Assembly (NCBI GenBank): GCA_025618425.1
Contig: CM046833.1
Coordinates: 5,166,356-5,230,355 of the forward strand
Origin: Heliocidaris tuberculata
Taxonomy: Eukaryota > Echinodermata > Echinoidea > Camarodonta > Echinometridae
Direction: 5' to 3'
Length of the DNA stretch: 64,000 nt
This document shows positions 53,163-64,000 of this stretch, piece after piece. The position numbers were made by a program, and so were the translations under genes. Position 1 is the stretch's first letter. Every line of letters begins with the position of its first letter. The notes beneath the pieces are model-generated. The model did no database searches. It was not told the DNA's origin and saw only the letters and a program-made list of their open reading frames with translations.

Positions 53163-53334
53163 TTAATAACAAAAGTCAGCATGAATACATATATTTTACT
53201 GAGTTTTATTGAGTTCTGCTATTTCTGACGTAGAGAGTTGTCCAATTACGGGTCCATGCCCAGTTGTAATAGAAGTTGCAATTACTCTATACAAACAAGC
53301 TTTATGATACAATGTATTCAGTTACATGTATACC

Positions 53335-53830
53335 CTTTGCAGAATATGATCTGCAATAAAAATAAGCATTTGGGTACAATGCATAAATACATTCAATTTA
53401 CACATTCTTTTATAGAACACCATGATCTGCAATCAAAATAAGCACTTGGTAGAATGCATGAATACATTCAATTTACACGTTCTTTTATAGGACTCCATGA
53501 TCTGCCATCAAAATAAGCATTCGATACAACGCATGAATGCATTCAATTTACATGTTCTACAGAAAAAACATGATCTGTAATAAAAAGAGGCATTATGGAA
53601 CAATGCATTAAATTACATACATATACACCTTTTACAAAACAGGATATGGGATATTACATGGACTTTACTGTAAATGTAAAATGCATTTAGTTACGAGGTA
53701 TGTCCAACATGATTTGCAATAATATGAGTATTTTTTGTATAATGCATTCAATTACACATTCTGCTGAACAAAATTTGCAATAAAAATGAGCATTATGGTA
53801 CAATACATTCAACTTCGTCAAATGCGGGGA
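53335..53830. repeat. Degenerate ~75-80-bp tandem repeat
   Basis: Five to six units share CATGATCTGCAATAAAAATAAGCATT, a TACAATGCAT..ATTCAATTTACA block and a TTCTTTTATAG-like end. Each carries AATAAA on the + strand. Identity falls from left to right. Confidence 0.7.
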
Positions 53831-53839
53831 AAGATCTGG

Positions 53840-55438
53840 AATAAAAATCACCAATTCGCAAAATGTCAAACTTCATACATGTATTTAATTCATTAAGCAT
53901 ATTTACATATATTTTGACAATACAAAAATACATGGGTTACATACGCAGCACCATATTACAGAAGCATAAAAAGGTACAAGAATAATATATGAACAGTACA
54001 CATCACTATCATACTATTTAAATTGCATTCTAAGGCATTGGCAAATACTAAACCCTATATGTATGCAAGTTGTTTTAGAATGAAATTGAGAGTCTTAACA
54101 ACTGGTTCCATGATAAAATGAGACCCTTAGGCCTATACATGTGTTATGACAATATTTGACACTTCATGACTCGGAGGACTAGCTCTAAACAATAAATAGG
54201 GATGAATAAACCTGTTCAAAAATTAGGTTTTTTTTTTTTTAAATACAAGCAATGATTTGCAGGTCAGCTTACTCAGCTACATGTACAAGTATCCATTATT
54301 CCAATTTCGACATGAAAAGTGCAAGTCAATGGAAATGTTGAAAAAAAAAAAATCGGAAACATACTGTGTGAGTTCTAATATATACACTGCAGTGTAGCTA
54401 TAATGCAAATAAACAGAACACAAACATCTGATTAGATGTACAGCTCGATATGTATGTATGTACATTGCTAAAAACCCTTACAACGTTAAAGGTCATGTAA
54501 AGTTTTGGTAAGCTCTCAAAAACTGTTCGTCAGATTTCTTCAATTTTTGTTGATAAATAGCAAGATACTAGCAATACTAAGACACTGTGAAGATTTCACC
54601 CCCTAAAGTTTAATATTAAACAAATAAGAGGCAAAAACTAATTTATGTGCCGGGACAGGCATGTAAAATCCCAACAAAGGCAGCATGTGCTATACACTGT
54701 AAACACACGTGTAAAACCAATGATGAGTAGCTACACAAAGTGCACACACGTTGTCTCTGTGCGAAGCCCCAAGATTGCTGTGCGGGGAGCCGTCGGGGTG
54801 GAAGGGTCCTAGCATAATGGCAGTGATCAAGCATTCCTTACAGATATTTACACTGAAATTCACCAGAAATCATAGATGGAATACCAAATGATCTCTTACA
54901 GACATCTTTTGATACAAGGAGAACAACATGAGACTACATTTAACATGTTTCTTTCCAATTTCCTTTTTGCTACCAATACTGTACATGACCTTTAACACGT
55001 ACAGTGCCACACTGCCAATGAGTGCAGATTGTAGAAATGTGTACCACCATTTATACAATTTCAAGAGACAATTTTCTAGACACCGCGATGACATTTGTGT
55101 GGTTCCTTTTTAAAATTTTAATCTTGATACAAAAAGTGTTCCATGACAGTAGCCTTTATAATTCATGAACTCTTTGATTTTCAAGGGTGTTTCCATTTGG
55201 TGACCCACTTTTTTCTGACACCCCTGAACACTTTTTCTGACACACTTTTTTGTCATTCACTTTGTACATAGCCGGTACGATGGGCTTTACCATGAGACAG
55301 TTTATGTGACTGGCTTATTTGCTATTGAATATTCATTAGCTATCTAAGTGATTTTTCAAAACAAGTTTGTGGTCATCTTTTAGCAGAACTCAACTCATCT
55401 TTAAACTGATGTGATTTTGTAGAAAGAATTTCTCAGGC
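53840..55438. other. Non-coding stretch downstream of the upstream PR/SET gene
   Basis: No gene is seen. The segment could include the 3' untranslated region of the gene ending at 55439. A degenerate piece near 55385-55405 (GCAGAACTCAACTCATCTTTAA) resembles the right end of the piggyBac-type MITE. Confidence 0.4.
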
Positions 55439-57516
55439 TTAAATCTCATCTTCCACATCATCGTCATCATACTCATCTCCATCACCATCGCTGTCATCTT
55501 TATCAGAATATTCTTCTCCTCCATCCATTTCAGCCTCTTCCTCTCTGTCTATTCCATCATCTCCACCATAATAATCATTATCCTCATCTTCTCCTGATCC
55601 TGACCCATAATCCTCAACATCATCTCCGCTTTCGTTTCCCCCCTCTCCCATGTCTGAGGCACTAACTAGGTCACCTTCTTTGGCTGCAACATCACCATCG
55701 CCTCCAAAAGCCTCAGGGTGCTTCTCTCGCATGTGCCTGATCATGAACTTGCTCTTGGTGTACACATTGCCACACACATTGCAGCCATGAGGGTGGGTCA
55801 GGTGAAGGATGACATGGTCTGTCAGGAAGTTCTTGTCTGGTGTCTCGAACCCACATCTTGGACAGCTGTTTCCCTGGACTTGAAGATTCTCAGGCACAGT
55901 CACACTCTGGAGAAGCCCTGAGATTTCATCCTTGTTTGACTCCTCTGCCTTTCCGGTGAGAAGATGCAGGTGCTTTAGTCGTTGGTGTCTACGTAATGTG
56001 TCCTTGCGTGTATACACATGGCCACACTCTATGCATCCATGTGGAAATTTACGATGCCTGGATATGTGTTTCTGAAGGACGGCCTTGTGAGGAGTGTAAA
56101 AGGCACAGCGAGGGCACGCATCTTTGTGTCTTCCACGCACTGAGGTTGCTCTTCGCCTTATACTCTGATCTATACGACTATTATCCCAGTACTGATCCTC
56201 GTGCTTCTCATGATTATGTCGGACCAGCGACTTCTTAGTCATGTAAGTTTTCCCACACTTCTTGCATCCGTACGGTAAAGTGACATGCTTCTTCATATGT
56301 TCAGTGAGGAGCTCTTCATATGTTGTCTTAAAACCACATATTTCACAGGATACACTATTTTGTAAAGCCAGGTGATTACCAGCCCTCCTTGTGTTCCGGT
56401 GGGTTCGTCTGTGCTCTTCCAAAGATCGCTCGTCGCGACAGGTAAATCCACATTCCTTACATCTGACACCTTGGACAGTCTGTTCTTCAAGGTACTTCAG
56501 AATACTCTCCCTCCTCTTGGGCGTAAGGAACCGTTCCTTTGAGGCACCATGCTTCAGACGTAAATGTTTATACAAGTGACTCCTTCCTGCATACACGCAT
56601 CCACATTTCTCACACCCATAAGGCTTGTCTCGGTGCTGCGCCGTGTGCTCTCTTAGATAGACAGGCGATCTGGCTACATAGTTGCAGATGTTGCAACGAT
56701 TTGCTGCATTCTTTGTGGCAGACCCTTTGCCTCTGCCTAACTGTACAGAATTGATGGACCTTTCTTGAGGAGCTTTGGCTGATGTATAGCTCTGCAAGAA
56801 TGCATTTACGCTGCGCCTGGGGCGTATGTGCACTGCTCCATGAATTTCCCTCTGATGGCGATACATATAAGTCTTGCGGGTGTACAGATTCCCACACTGC
56901 TTGCACATGAAGCGATGAGTCTTATGTTTCTTTTTGTGAACAGCAAACTTGTCCAAATCATCAAAAGTGAAACCACAGATAGGACAACGAAGTCCACCTT
57001 CATCATCACTGTAATCAGCACCATTGTCATCAAAATCATCATCATCCATACCATTGTCGGCTTCATTGTCTGCATCATGAAAGGACTCATGCATCATCAA
57101 ACGACCATGAGTAGGGAAGTTCTTGCCGCAGGTTGGGCAAATGAACCGTTGAGAATCACCTTCATCCACCATTTTCCTCTTTACACTCTGGTTACTTTGG
57201 GCACCCGGGACATTCTTCCTCAAAAGTTCCTTCTGAGCTGGTGGGGTAGGACGTGGTCCATCATTGTTCTTTTCTGTTGCTTCAGTGCTGTCCTCTGGAG
57301 TTTCTCCCTCTTCTTCCTCATCTTCCTCGTCTTCTCCAGACTGCAGGGGTAGCTTGCACTGGGCATTCAGCAGCTTCAGTCTCTCAGCAACTTTCACAGG
57401 CAATGACTTCTCTTCCTGCAGGCCATCATCAGGGTGTGTGACCTTGTAATGTCTCACCATGCTTTTAGAGTTGTCAATCTTCACATTACACATGGTGCAG
57501 GAAAAGCTGTCGGTGT
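55439..57516 (-). CDS. Upstream PR/SET gene, zinc-finger terminal exon
   Basis: The acceptor TTTTTATTTGCATACAG leads into Asp completed from the previous exon. It encodes 691 residues to TAA. The first finger FSCTMCNVKIDNSKSMVRH directly follows the PR/SET domain, like its paralogue. After an acidic, Pro-containing linker there are 12 more fingers, many in alternating pairs: a C..C(G/A)F-type finger followed by a (Y/H)GC..CG..YTRK-type finger. The final ~65 residues are almost all Asp, Glu, Gly and Ser (SGEDEDNDYYGGDDG..DDDVEDEI). Confidence 0.92.
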
Positions 57517-60500
57517 CTGTATGCAAATAAAAATGGACAAAACTCAAATCAGTACTTGCCATGAGTTAGTATCAAACGTGGACCTCTAAAAACAAATACA
57601 GCTAACTTGACTCTAAACTGCATTGCACTGGTAAAGGAGGCCATCTAAAGTAGTGCTGTAATGAAACATTTAACTGTCCGAAAACCGACTGAGAGTGGCC
57701 AAAAACGTTTATTTTCATTTTTCTGTAAACAAGATGAACCAACAAAATTTTGAACATGTGGGACTTAAGGTAACATAGATGAAGAAAATGTGTTTAAATT
57801 ACACATTTTGCACTGATGCAATCTCCCAGTAGTACCCTACACTAACAGTGGCGTATCTAGGATTTATGGTGCCCAGAGCAAACAACGAAAATGCTCCCCT
57901 CGGACCCTCCCCCAACAAAAATAACAAGATTTTGAAGTAACATCCGCGAGGGAGCAAAGCGAACAAGCTTCAGAAAATTTTCACATTTTAAAACCTAAAA
58001 AACTCTACATCTACGGTAATTACATCTCAAAAACTCTACATCTAATTACATACAGGTAATTCTGCGGATTGGGGGCGCCATCTTTATGGATCATAACTTT
58101 TATTCCTTTTCTCCCCTTTCTTTCTCTATTTTGCGTTTTCTGTGCCCCCTTCAAAGTTCAAGTGCCGTCCAGGGCACGTGCCCCATGCCCCCCGCCCCTC
58201 CCCTTGTGGATTCACCACCGATCACAAAAATGCTTTTTACATTTGAAAAGTACAGTATGTTTTTACCTGTACCTCCAATATTTTGGTTTTCATGATCTTT
58301 TCTAAATGGTCCTGCAGTTACAGTCATAGTCTTGCGATTGCGATCGCATTTCTGTGACTAAACTCTCGTTTTTTCATCGCCTTCTAGAATAGTTTTTATT
58401 TGCATAATTACATTTTTTTTACTGATTGGAACTTGTTTTAGACTTTATTTTTTGGATAGTACTACAAGACTGCATCGGTGAAACGTGTCATTTAAGCACA
58501 TTTTCGTCACAGGGTTGCAACATGTTAACTTCTGTACCACATGTTCAAACTTTTGTAGTAGTTCTAGATCTAGATTCTCAGTTAGACGATAACTGCCCGG
58601 TTTCTAACAGCGGTTAAACAGAAATAAATATAAACGAGATATTACTGCACTATTAATCTAAAGTATGGAACTGAGAACTTCTATGAAGACCAGAGACACA
58701 TGAGCCTGATCGGTTAAGAGTAGGCATTTTGTCCGTCCGTGACGTTGAATATTTTATGGATTATAATTTTAGTAGATGACCATGGCAACCAAATTCTATC
58801 AAATTTCAACTCCCTCAGTTACATGTATGCCCTTCACAATGAAACATAAGAGAGCTCTCTTCAATTAAATACTTATTTTCTACAGGCATTCATACTTTCA
58901 AAATTTGTCCAATGCCCGTTTGCGACTAACCGATCAGGCTCACCTTGACATATTTTTTGTTTCTGGGTCATCCCACGATGTCCATGTAACGCTGATATGA
59001 GATACTGTATAAGCTGTTTTTTTCGCGTACAGATATTTTCGCGATTTTGGACTAGGTAGGGAAATTCGCGAGGGTTTAATTTCGCGATTTTTGTGATGTT
59101 TTTGTTACTATAAACAGCCGTATATTGAAGTGGAAATTTTCGCGAGGACCGACTCGCGAAAATCGCGAAAATAAACCACCGCGAAAATAACCACTTATAC
59201 AGTATTACATTACACATGGAAGATGAAATCATCTGTTGAAGATTTCTATGCAATGAATATGCAGTGCCCAGTTAGAATCATTCCTGTTTCAATTGGTACT
59301 CTTTCAAAGCTTTGCTTTAAAATGCATTTCTTTTCTTATCCACTGTTACATGGACATCACATTTACATGTATATAACATTACATATAAGTTTGGTCTGCC
59401 ATATTGATTCACCATGGAGCTAGAGTACTTCTCAACACAACTGGCTATGCTTTGAGGCTGAACTCAATTTCAGCAAACATTGTTATGGTTGATAGGAGAT
59501 ATACATGTAGTTCCTCACTTCTGGTATGTCACAAAACTTGCCCCAACCCTGTGGAATGACCCACAGTTCTCTCCATGAACATGGATGCTTATTTCTATCA
59601 ATTTCAATAAACAGTGTGAAGTAATTACAGATTGGGTGATGCACTAATTGTTTATCTGGACTGATGTATGGCTCATTACTGTACCTTTATGATAATTCAA
59701 GGCAGTCAAGTCATACATGAAGCCACAGTTCTCTCTGTAAACATCACTATAGAAAACTCTCAGTTCAGAACCCGGCTCGATCCTTCTGATCACCGTGAAG
59801 TGAATCCGTCCATAGACCTGACCCGCCTCAAGGTTGCACTCGCTAGTGAAACGAGCGTTGCGGACATAACCCATCCATTCCTTTCTTGGTGTGGGGGCGA
59901 TGTAAGCAGCCACCATTCCGTCAAGGCATAGCTGAAAAAGAGAGACATAAATTCATATTCATTTTAACACGACAATTCATTTCAATTCAGTATCATTTTC
60001 AAAAAATACCTCACCATAAAAATGTTAAAGGTACCGAACAGAGACGGGTAAAGATGGGAGAAGCAAGAGTTTGGGGAAGAGACCTGTAAAAGGCCTGAGT
60101 CATCACAGGTTTTTCAAAACCCGGGTTTGACTCGAAAATTTTGGGCGGGTACCATGTACACGATCAGAAATTCACCGACAACAGAAAATTTAGTGTATTC
60201 AGTGACAAGAGTCAAGGTTAAAATGCTAAACTAATAATGCAACGTAGAGGACAGCTACTGATTTCAAATAAAATAAACAATGCTTTTCCATGGATAAATA
60301 ACACTTCAGAATAAAAATTAAACATTTAGAAGTACAGCCAAAGGTCTTTTTGTGCTCTAAAATTGAGGGCTGAAAGAGAAAATCAAGCTTCCTGGGACTG
60401 TGCATGTTCAGCTCAGAAATGGAAGTCAGAATGTGAGCCATTGATAACTCAGCAGTTAGACTATGGGCCTTACGTACATGTATCATGTGATGGCTGGTGC

Positions 60501-63500
60501 CCACATTTTTTCCTGTACATGTATCTGCTGCCATCTGCGGTATTGCGCTCAGAACAATGTCGAATATGTGTGACTAATATTGATATAAAGTGAACTCGTA
60601 ATCCTCAAATTATTTTGTTGAGATATTATGGATTATGGACGTCATTTAATATTCGACTCTGTGTGCATTACAGTCTAGGGCTGTATTTTCGTGCATTGAG
60701 CATGCAAAAAAAAACGACTTCCCACTTTCGATACATGCATTTTTAGAACGATCAAAATGCACATCCATCTTCTTCTGAATTTTTTTTTTTTCCTTCCTCA
60801 TATCTACATGTATTTTGGGTAGAGCATATTTTATTCTTGATGATTTTTATAGAGTGAATACATTTCACTTGGTAACTGAACAGTCTGCTTGGCATGTAGG
60901 TGTTGTGCATGTATGTGGTGGTAGTGTAACTGCTCAGTTATCGATGACTCACATTCTGACTTTGTTTGTGGACACGCTCGGTACCACAAAACTTGAATCT
61001 TCCTCTAATGTTTTTACAGTCATGAAAAAGACCTATCGTGGTCTGTAATGATTGCCATTTATTTCTGCAGCAAAAATAATTACTTGTATGTTTGAAGTTC
61101 TAAATTGCAATATATTAGCATAAAAATTAGTTTGGAAATACCCGAAATTGGAAATGCATACCCGGGTTTTAGCGTGACAGGCGGGGAACCGTCTCAACTC
61201 AGGCCCGGTATGTAATTTCTTTGAAATCACCCATGATGTTACTACACTACAAGTAACTATAATCATACAGTACTGTATATGTCCTATTGTATGGATAAAT
61301 TTCTTATAATTCTAGTGAAAGAATATTAAACTATGCTATGTGCTCAAGCAAAAAAGTGTCTGCTCCATCATAACAGATTGGAGGAAATTCCTATAAATTG
61401 GGTACAAAACAAATGGAAGAATTCTCCATTTAAAATAGCATACATATGTGACAAGATTGCCACTAAAATTCCCATGTCATTAGGGATCTTGATTTTCAAA
61501 AAAAAAATTAAAGGAGAATGAAACCCTGGGGGGAAAAAGAGCTATAGGATAGAAAGAAGAATTTTTTTTTAAATTCCATCAAAATCAGTTACGAAATGAG
61601 AAAGTCATGAAAGATTGAAAAGGCTCAATTTACTTTCTATGGCGATCCTCAAATTGACAATATCGCTTCAAAGTGACAGGTTTAGTAGTACAACTCTCCA
61701 TATTTAGTGAAGTATCAGCGACACTTTCATGGTGGAGAAACTGAATTGTAGATTTAGTTTTTCAGGGTTACACCATGTAATTCTTTCAAGGAATAAGAGC
61801 CCTGAAAAGGGCTGGTGAGCTCCGCTAAGAGCTCTGTGGTTCTCGACATTTCAATCAGTATGCTCTGATCGTCATCAGGAGAATGACTAGAACACTGCCC
61901 AGTGGAGGCTATTTATTGCCTACGGAGGGATCCGATTCACAGCCTGTTTGGCGCCAATCGGAAATGCCCGTGAATTTGATTCACGGTTGCATTCTCATTC
62001 TGGTCACTGGTGGCGCTATAATTCCTCTAAACAGAGAAAGCACCGGACGGTGCCATTGTTTTCTCTGAATAAAGAACAAGGGCCAGATTTTTTTTTTTTT
62101 TTTTTTTTTTTTCCGCTGAATGATTGCTCCCCTTTAGAGCCGGTATTTAGTGAAGTATCAGCGACACTTTCATGGTGGAGAAACTTATTGAAAGAATTAC
62201 ATGGTGTAACCCTGAAAAACTAAATCTACAATTCAACTCTCCATATATATGTTTTGCACACAAAATTTCATATTTTCCCCATTATCTCTCAAAGTGCAGC
62301 TTGTCTCCTTCTTAGCTCAAGATACAGTTAACTTTGCATAAGTCGAATCTGTTGGGACCACAAGAAATAGTTTGACTTATGTGAAATTCGACTTAGGAAA
62401 TGTACATATGTTTTGCAAAGTTTGTTAAAAAAAAATTGATTCGACTTAGGGAAAGTTCGACTTATGCGACTTCAAGTTATGCAAGGTTAACTGTATATCA
62501 TGGGAAAATGTATTTGACACAACATACATGTATGGTGAGTTCACAAAAAGACAAGGAGCATCTTTAGCGATAAAGGAGAAACTATGAAATTTTGTGTACA
62601 AAATATTGAGAGTTGTACTACTAAACCTGCCATTTTGAAGCAACATTGCCAATTTGAGGATCGCCATAGAAAGTAAATTGAGACTTTTTAAACTTTCATA
62701 ACTTTTTCATTTTGCAATCGATTTTGATGGAACTTTTTTTTAAATTGCTTCTCTCTATCCTCTCTTTTCATTAAAATGGATATTTCCCCAAGGTTTCATT
62801 CTCCTTTTTCATTGTCTGAAACTTTCCCCAATTTGTTTCTCTAAAGCCACCCTTCTCTGAAATGGTAATTCTCCCCTAAAAAATGCTGGGATTTGTAACA
62901 CACTGACATTATAATAATCATGAAGAGATCACCATCGATAAATGAATACTAAATGAATCCATTCACTGTACCTACCTCCCAAGCCTGTGTATTATGGAGG
63001 CAGTCCAAAGTCTTCACATTTCCTTTCAGAGGCCCATAAACTTGCCCTTGCTCAATGGGCTTGGTAGCAACGATGCGCACATCATTAGGATCGTCAGTGA
63101 ACTGATCGTAGCTGAGTCCGTCAGGAGGTTGGCCTCCTTTACGCAGCAGGGTCTGTATCAGGGAATTAGCCTTCGGAGCATACTTGAGACGCAGCAGCTC
63201 TGCTGCTTCTGCTGTAGACGGTTCATTGACGACTCCTGTGTTGAGAACATCCGTTCTTGATGTCAGATCCACAATGGCGCTTGTGGCCTCAGGGTTGTTC
63301 GGTGCCTGCAGAGACGTGCAAGTGCTTGGCGATGATGTCGAAGAGGCCACGTCAATATTGTGGACCACGTGGCTGTTTTCTGGTGGAGCGTTGTCCATTG
63401 CGATTGCAGACCCTACGACCAGGTTGGGTGGACACTCCTTGGGTGCTCCTAGAGATGACTGGATGTTATCCACTGCAACTGAGGACGTCACAGCAAAGTT

Positions 63501-63578
63501 GGGATGGTAAAAGTAGGGGTTGGCTGTGAGGGCTTGCTTCTTGAAGGCATCTGTTCGTTGTTGATCCAGTGGGTCCAT
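55439..63578 (-). CDS. PR/SET-domain C2H2 zinc-finger protein (PRDM-like), upstream paralogue, three coding exons
   Basis: Exons 63578-62976, 59931-59685 and 57516-55439 join in phases 0 and 1 to give about 975 residues. Residues 1-150 are low-complexity (Ser/Thr/Pro/Val-rich). The PR/SET domain spans about 155-275: VRIVATKPIEQGQVYGPLKG, then WMGYVRNARFTSECNLEAGQ, IRRIEPGSELRVFYSDVY. The FYS..Y element is shared with the neighbouring gene. Thirteen C2H2 fingers follow, then an acidic tail. The protein is expected to be nuclear; methyltransferase activity is possible but unproven. It has the same strand, exon logic and phase pattern as the gene at 32551-45897, hence a likely tandem paralogue. 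It shows no frameshift or stop. Confidence 0.9.
57600..59004. other. Intron 2 of the upstream PR/SET gene
   Basis: No exon is visible. A hAT-like left end CAGTGGCGTATCTAGGATTT occurs at 57848 without a matched right end. Confidence 0.4.
59005..59202. mobile_element. TCGCGA-rich MITE
   Basis: The ends are CTGTATAAG and CTTATACAG, flanked by TA (59003-59004, 59203-59204). The arms carry many TTTTCGCGA/TCGCGAAAA words, unusual CpG density for the region. It is 198 bp and non-coding. The TA duplication suggests a mariner-like mover. Confidence 0.75.
59685..59931 (-). CDS. Upstream PR/SET gene, exon 2 (PR/SET C-terminal half)
   Basis: Encodes LCLDGMVAAYIAPTPRKEW, then GYVRNARFTSECNLEAGQVY, IHFTVIRRIEPGSELRVFYS and DVYRENCGFMYDLTALNYHK. 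The acceptor is CTCTTTTTCAG, the donor GTACAG, phase 1. It is one codon shorter than the matching exon of the neighbour. Confidence 0.9.
59990..61300. other. Intron 1 of the upstream PR/SET gene, partly inverted repeat
   Basis: No exon is visible. GGCCTGAGT with CCCGGGTTT near 60093-60130 is mirrored by ACCCGGG and ACTCAGGCC near 61160-61205, and GTCAGAATGTGAG/CTCACATTCTGAC occurs at 60427 and 60949. A large, decayed foldback is possible. Confidence 0.35.
61704..62240. mobile_element. Nested insert with direct and inverted segment copies
   Basis: A ~40-bp segment (ATTTAGTGAAGTATCAGCGA..GGTGGAGAAAC) occurs directly twice, at 61704 and 62143. The next ~48 bp (TGAATTGTAGATTTAGTTTT..AATTCTTTCAA) occur once forward at 61743 and once inverted at 62185-62237. 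The middle includes a poly-T tract (62089-62112) and, on the minus strand, CTGATGA..GAAA (61841-61880). Confidence 0.6.
62325..62493. mobile_element. mariner/pogo-like MITE, CAGTTAACTT family, copy 2
   Basis: The ends are CAGTTAACTTTGCATAAGTCG and its mirror ..CAAGGTTAACTG, flanked by TA. Its removal with one TA restores the host-element word CAAGATATATCATGGG seen in the other two host copies. Confidence 0.85.
62976..63578 (-). CDS. Upstream PR/SET gene, exon 1 (first coding)
   Basis: Starts MDPLDQQRTDAFKKQALTAN, just after a probable acceptor TTATTCCAG, so at least one 5' untranslated exon lies further upstream. It encodes 201 residues: a Ser/Thr/Pro-rich region, AAELLRLKYAPKANSLIQTL, then the first PR/SET strands through KPIEQGQVYGPLKG. 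The donor GTAGGT follows TGGGAG, phase 0. Confidence 0.85.
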
Positions 63579-64000
63579 GTTTCCTGGAATAACAGCGAGC
63601 GGGTCAGCTTGCTGGTAACCTGATGTAGGTAATGTGAAGAACTTTACTATTTACTCCCAACTCATTTTCTGATCATGACTCTCTTGCTTTTGTTCACTCT
63701 TTAATATGTCAACAAATTGGACATTCATATACATTTGTAGAAAACAAAGCAATCATTTCGTAAATAATTTTTGAGAGAAATATTTATATGGTTTGGCCTG
63801 TCTTGAAGATCGAGCAGCCTTTCAAGAGTTCTGTTTTTGTCATATACAACATCATGATACATTGTATATATCAACAGTAGCTGTACAGGCCAAGTAATTT
63901 GCAGACAACACACTGTATGAGGAGATGCAGTATGATCCTGTTTATGTAAGCTCACAAGAAATCTGATAATTAAAAAGAATTACATGTACTCTAGAAATTG
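63579..64000. other. 5' flank or intron of the upstream PR/SET gene
   Basis: No exon was recognised before the window ends. Confidence 0.4.

Larger units (their letters stand above)
61512..62805. mobile_element. Palindromic MITE, AGGAGAATGAAACCC family, copy 3, twice invaded
   Basis: The ends AGGAGAATGAAACCCTGGG and AGGTTTCATTCTCCT match the other copies, but the length is 1.29 kb instead of ~0.58. The extra sequence is a rearranged block (about 61704-62240) and a mariner/pogo-like MITE (62325-62493). Comparison with the two short copies gives both junctions. Confidence 0.75.

Noticed and set aside
56828..57352. Plus-strand 174-residue frame
   Set aside because: Antisense of the acidic and finger-rich minus-strand exon; composition follows from it.

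Overview
The window looks like nuclear DNA of a marine invertebrate deuterostome, most likely an echinoderm of the sea-urchin type. This is inferred from three things: spliced genes with GT..AG introns, a PRDM-type PR/SET plus C2H2 zinc-finger family, and AT-rich non-coding DNA packed with small palindromic elements, long G/C homopolymers and microsatellites. No bacterial or organellar features are present. Most of the sequence is intron, intergenic DNA and repeats.

Layout. (1) 1-11,260 is repeat-rich and holds no supported gene. It contains two hAT-type MITEs, a decayed copy of a tetraspanin terminal exon with its 3' flank (about 4,757-5,050), a long-inverted-repeat element (7,320-7,987) and a LINE reverse-transcriptase scrap. 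(2) 11,321-20,736 (+) is a complete six-exon tetraspanin gene. All five introns are phase 0 and the predicted product has 257 residues. Intron 2 carries a satellite that repeats the 5' edge of exon 3, including its splice acceptor. Intron 4 carries about 860 bp of GAA/TTC repeat. (3) 20,900-32,500 is a graveyard of MITEs (Harbinger-, piggyBac-, mariner/pogo- and hAT-like by target-site duplications) plus a broken LINE. (4) 32,551-45,897 (-) is a PR/SET zinc-finger gene: four upstream exons carry a Gln/Pro-rich N-terminus and the PR/SET domain. Two mutually exclusive-looking, paralogous zinc-finger terminal exons follow (37,632-39,067 and 32,551-34,082), both in the phase needed to join the PR/SET exon. 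A relic of a duplicated PR/SET exon lies between. (5) 45,898-55,438 is intergenic and contains an 832-bp near-perfect palindrome and more MITEs. (6) 55,439-63,578 (-) is a second, complete three-exon PR/SET zinc-finger gene with 13 fingers and an acidic tail.

The two PR/SET genes share strand, intron phases and exon logic (PR split over two exons with a phase-0 join, then a phase-1 join into one huge zinc-finger exon). They are therefore best read as an ancient tandem duplication. Products of this kind are nuclear DNA-binding proteins with a SET-like domain that may methylate histones or recruit partners; which applies cannot be told from sequence alone. The tetraspanin is a membrane organiser with no obvious functional link to its neighbours. 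The most unusual observations are the exon-edge satellite, the alternative zinc-finger exons with the PR-exon relic, the triplicated splice-donor segment in exon 1 of the second gene, and natural empty and filled insertion sites that fix MITE boundaries.
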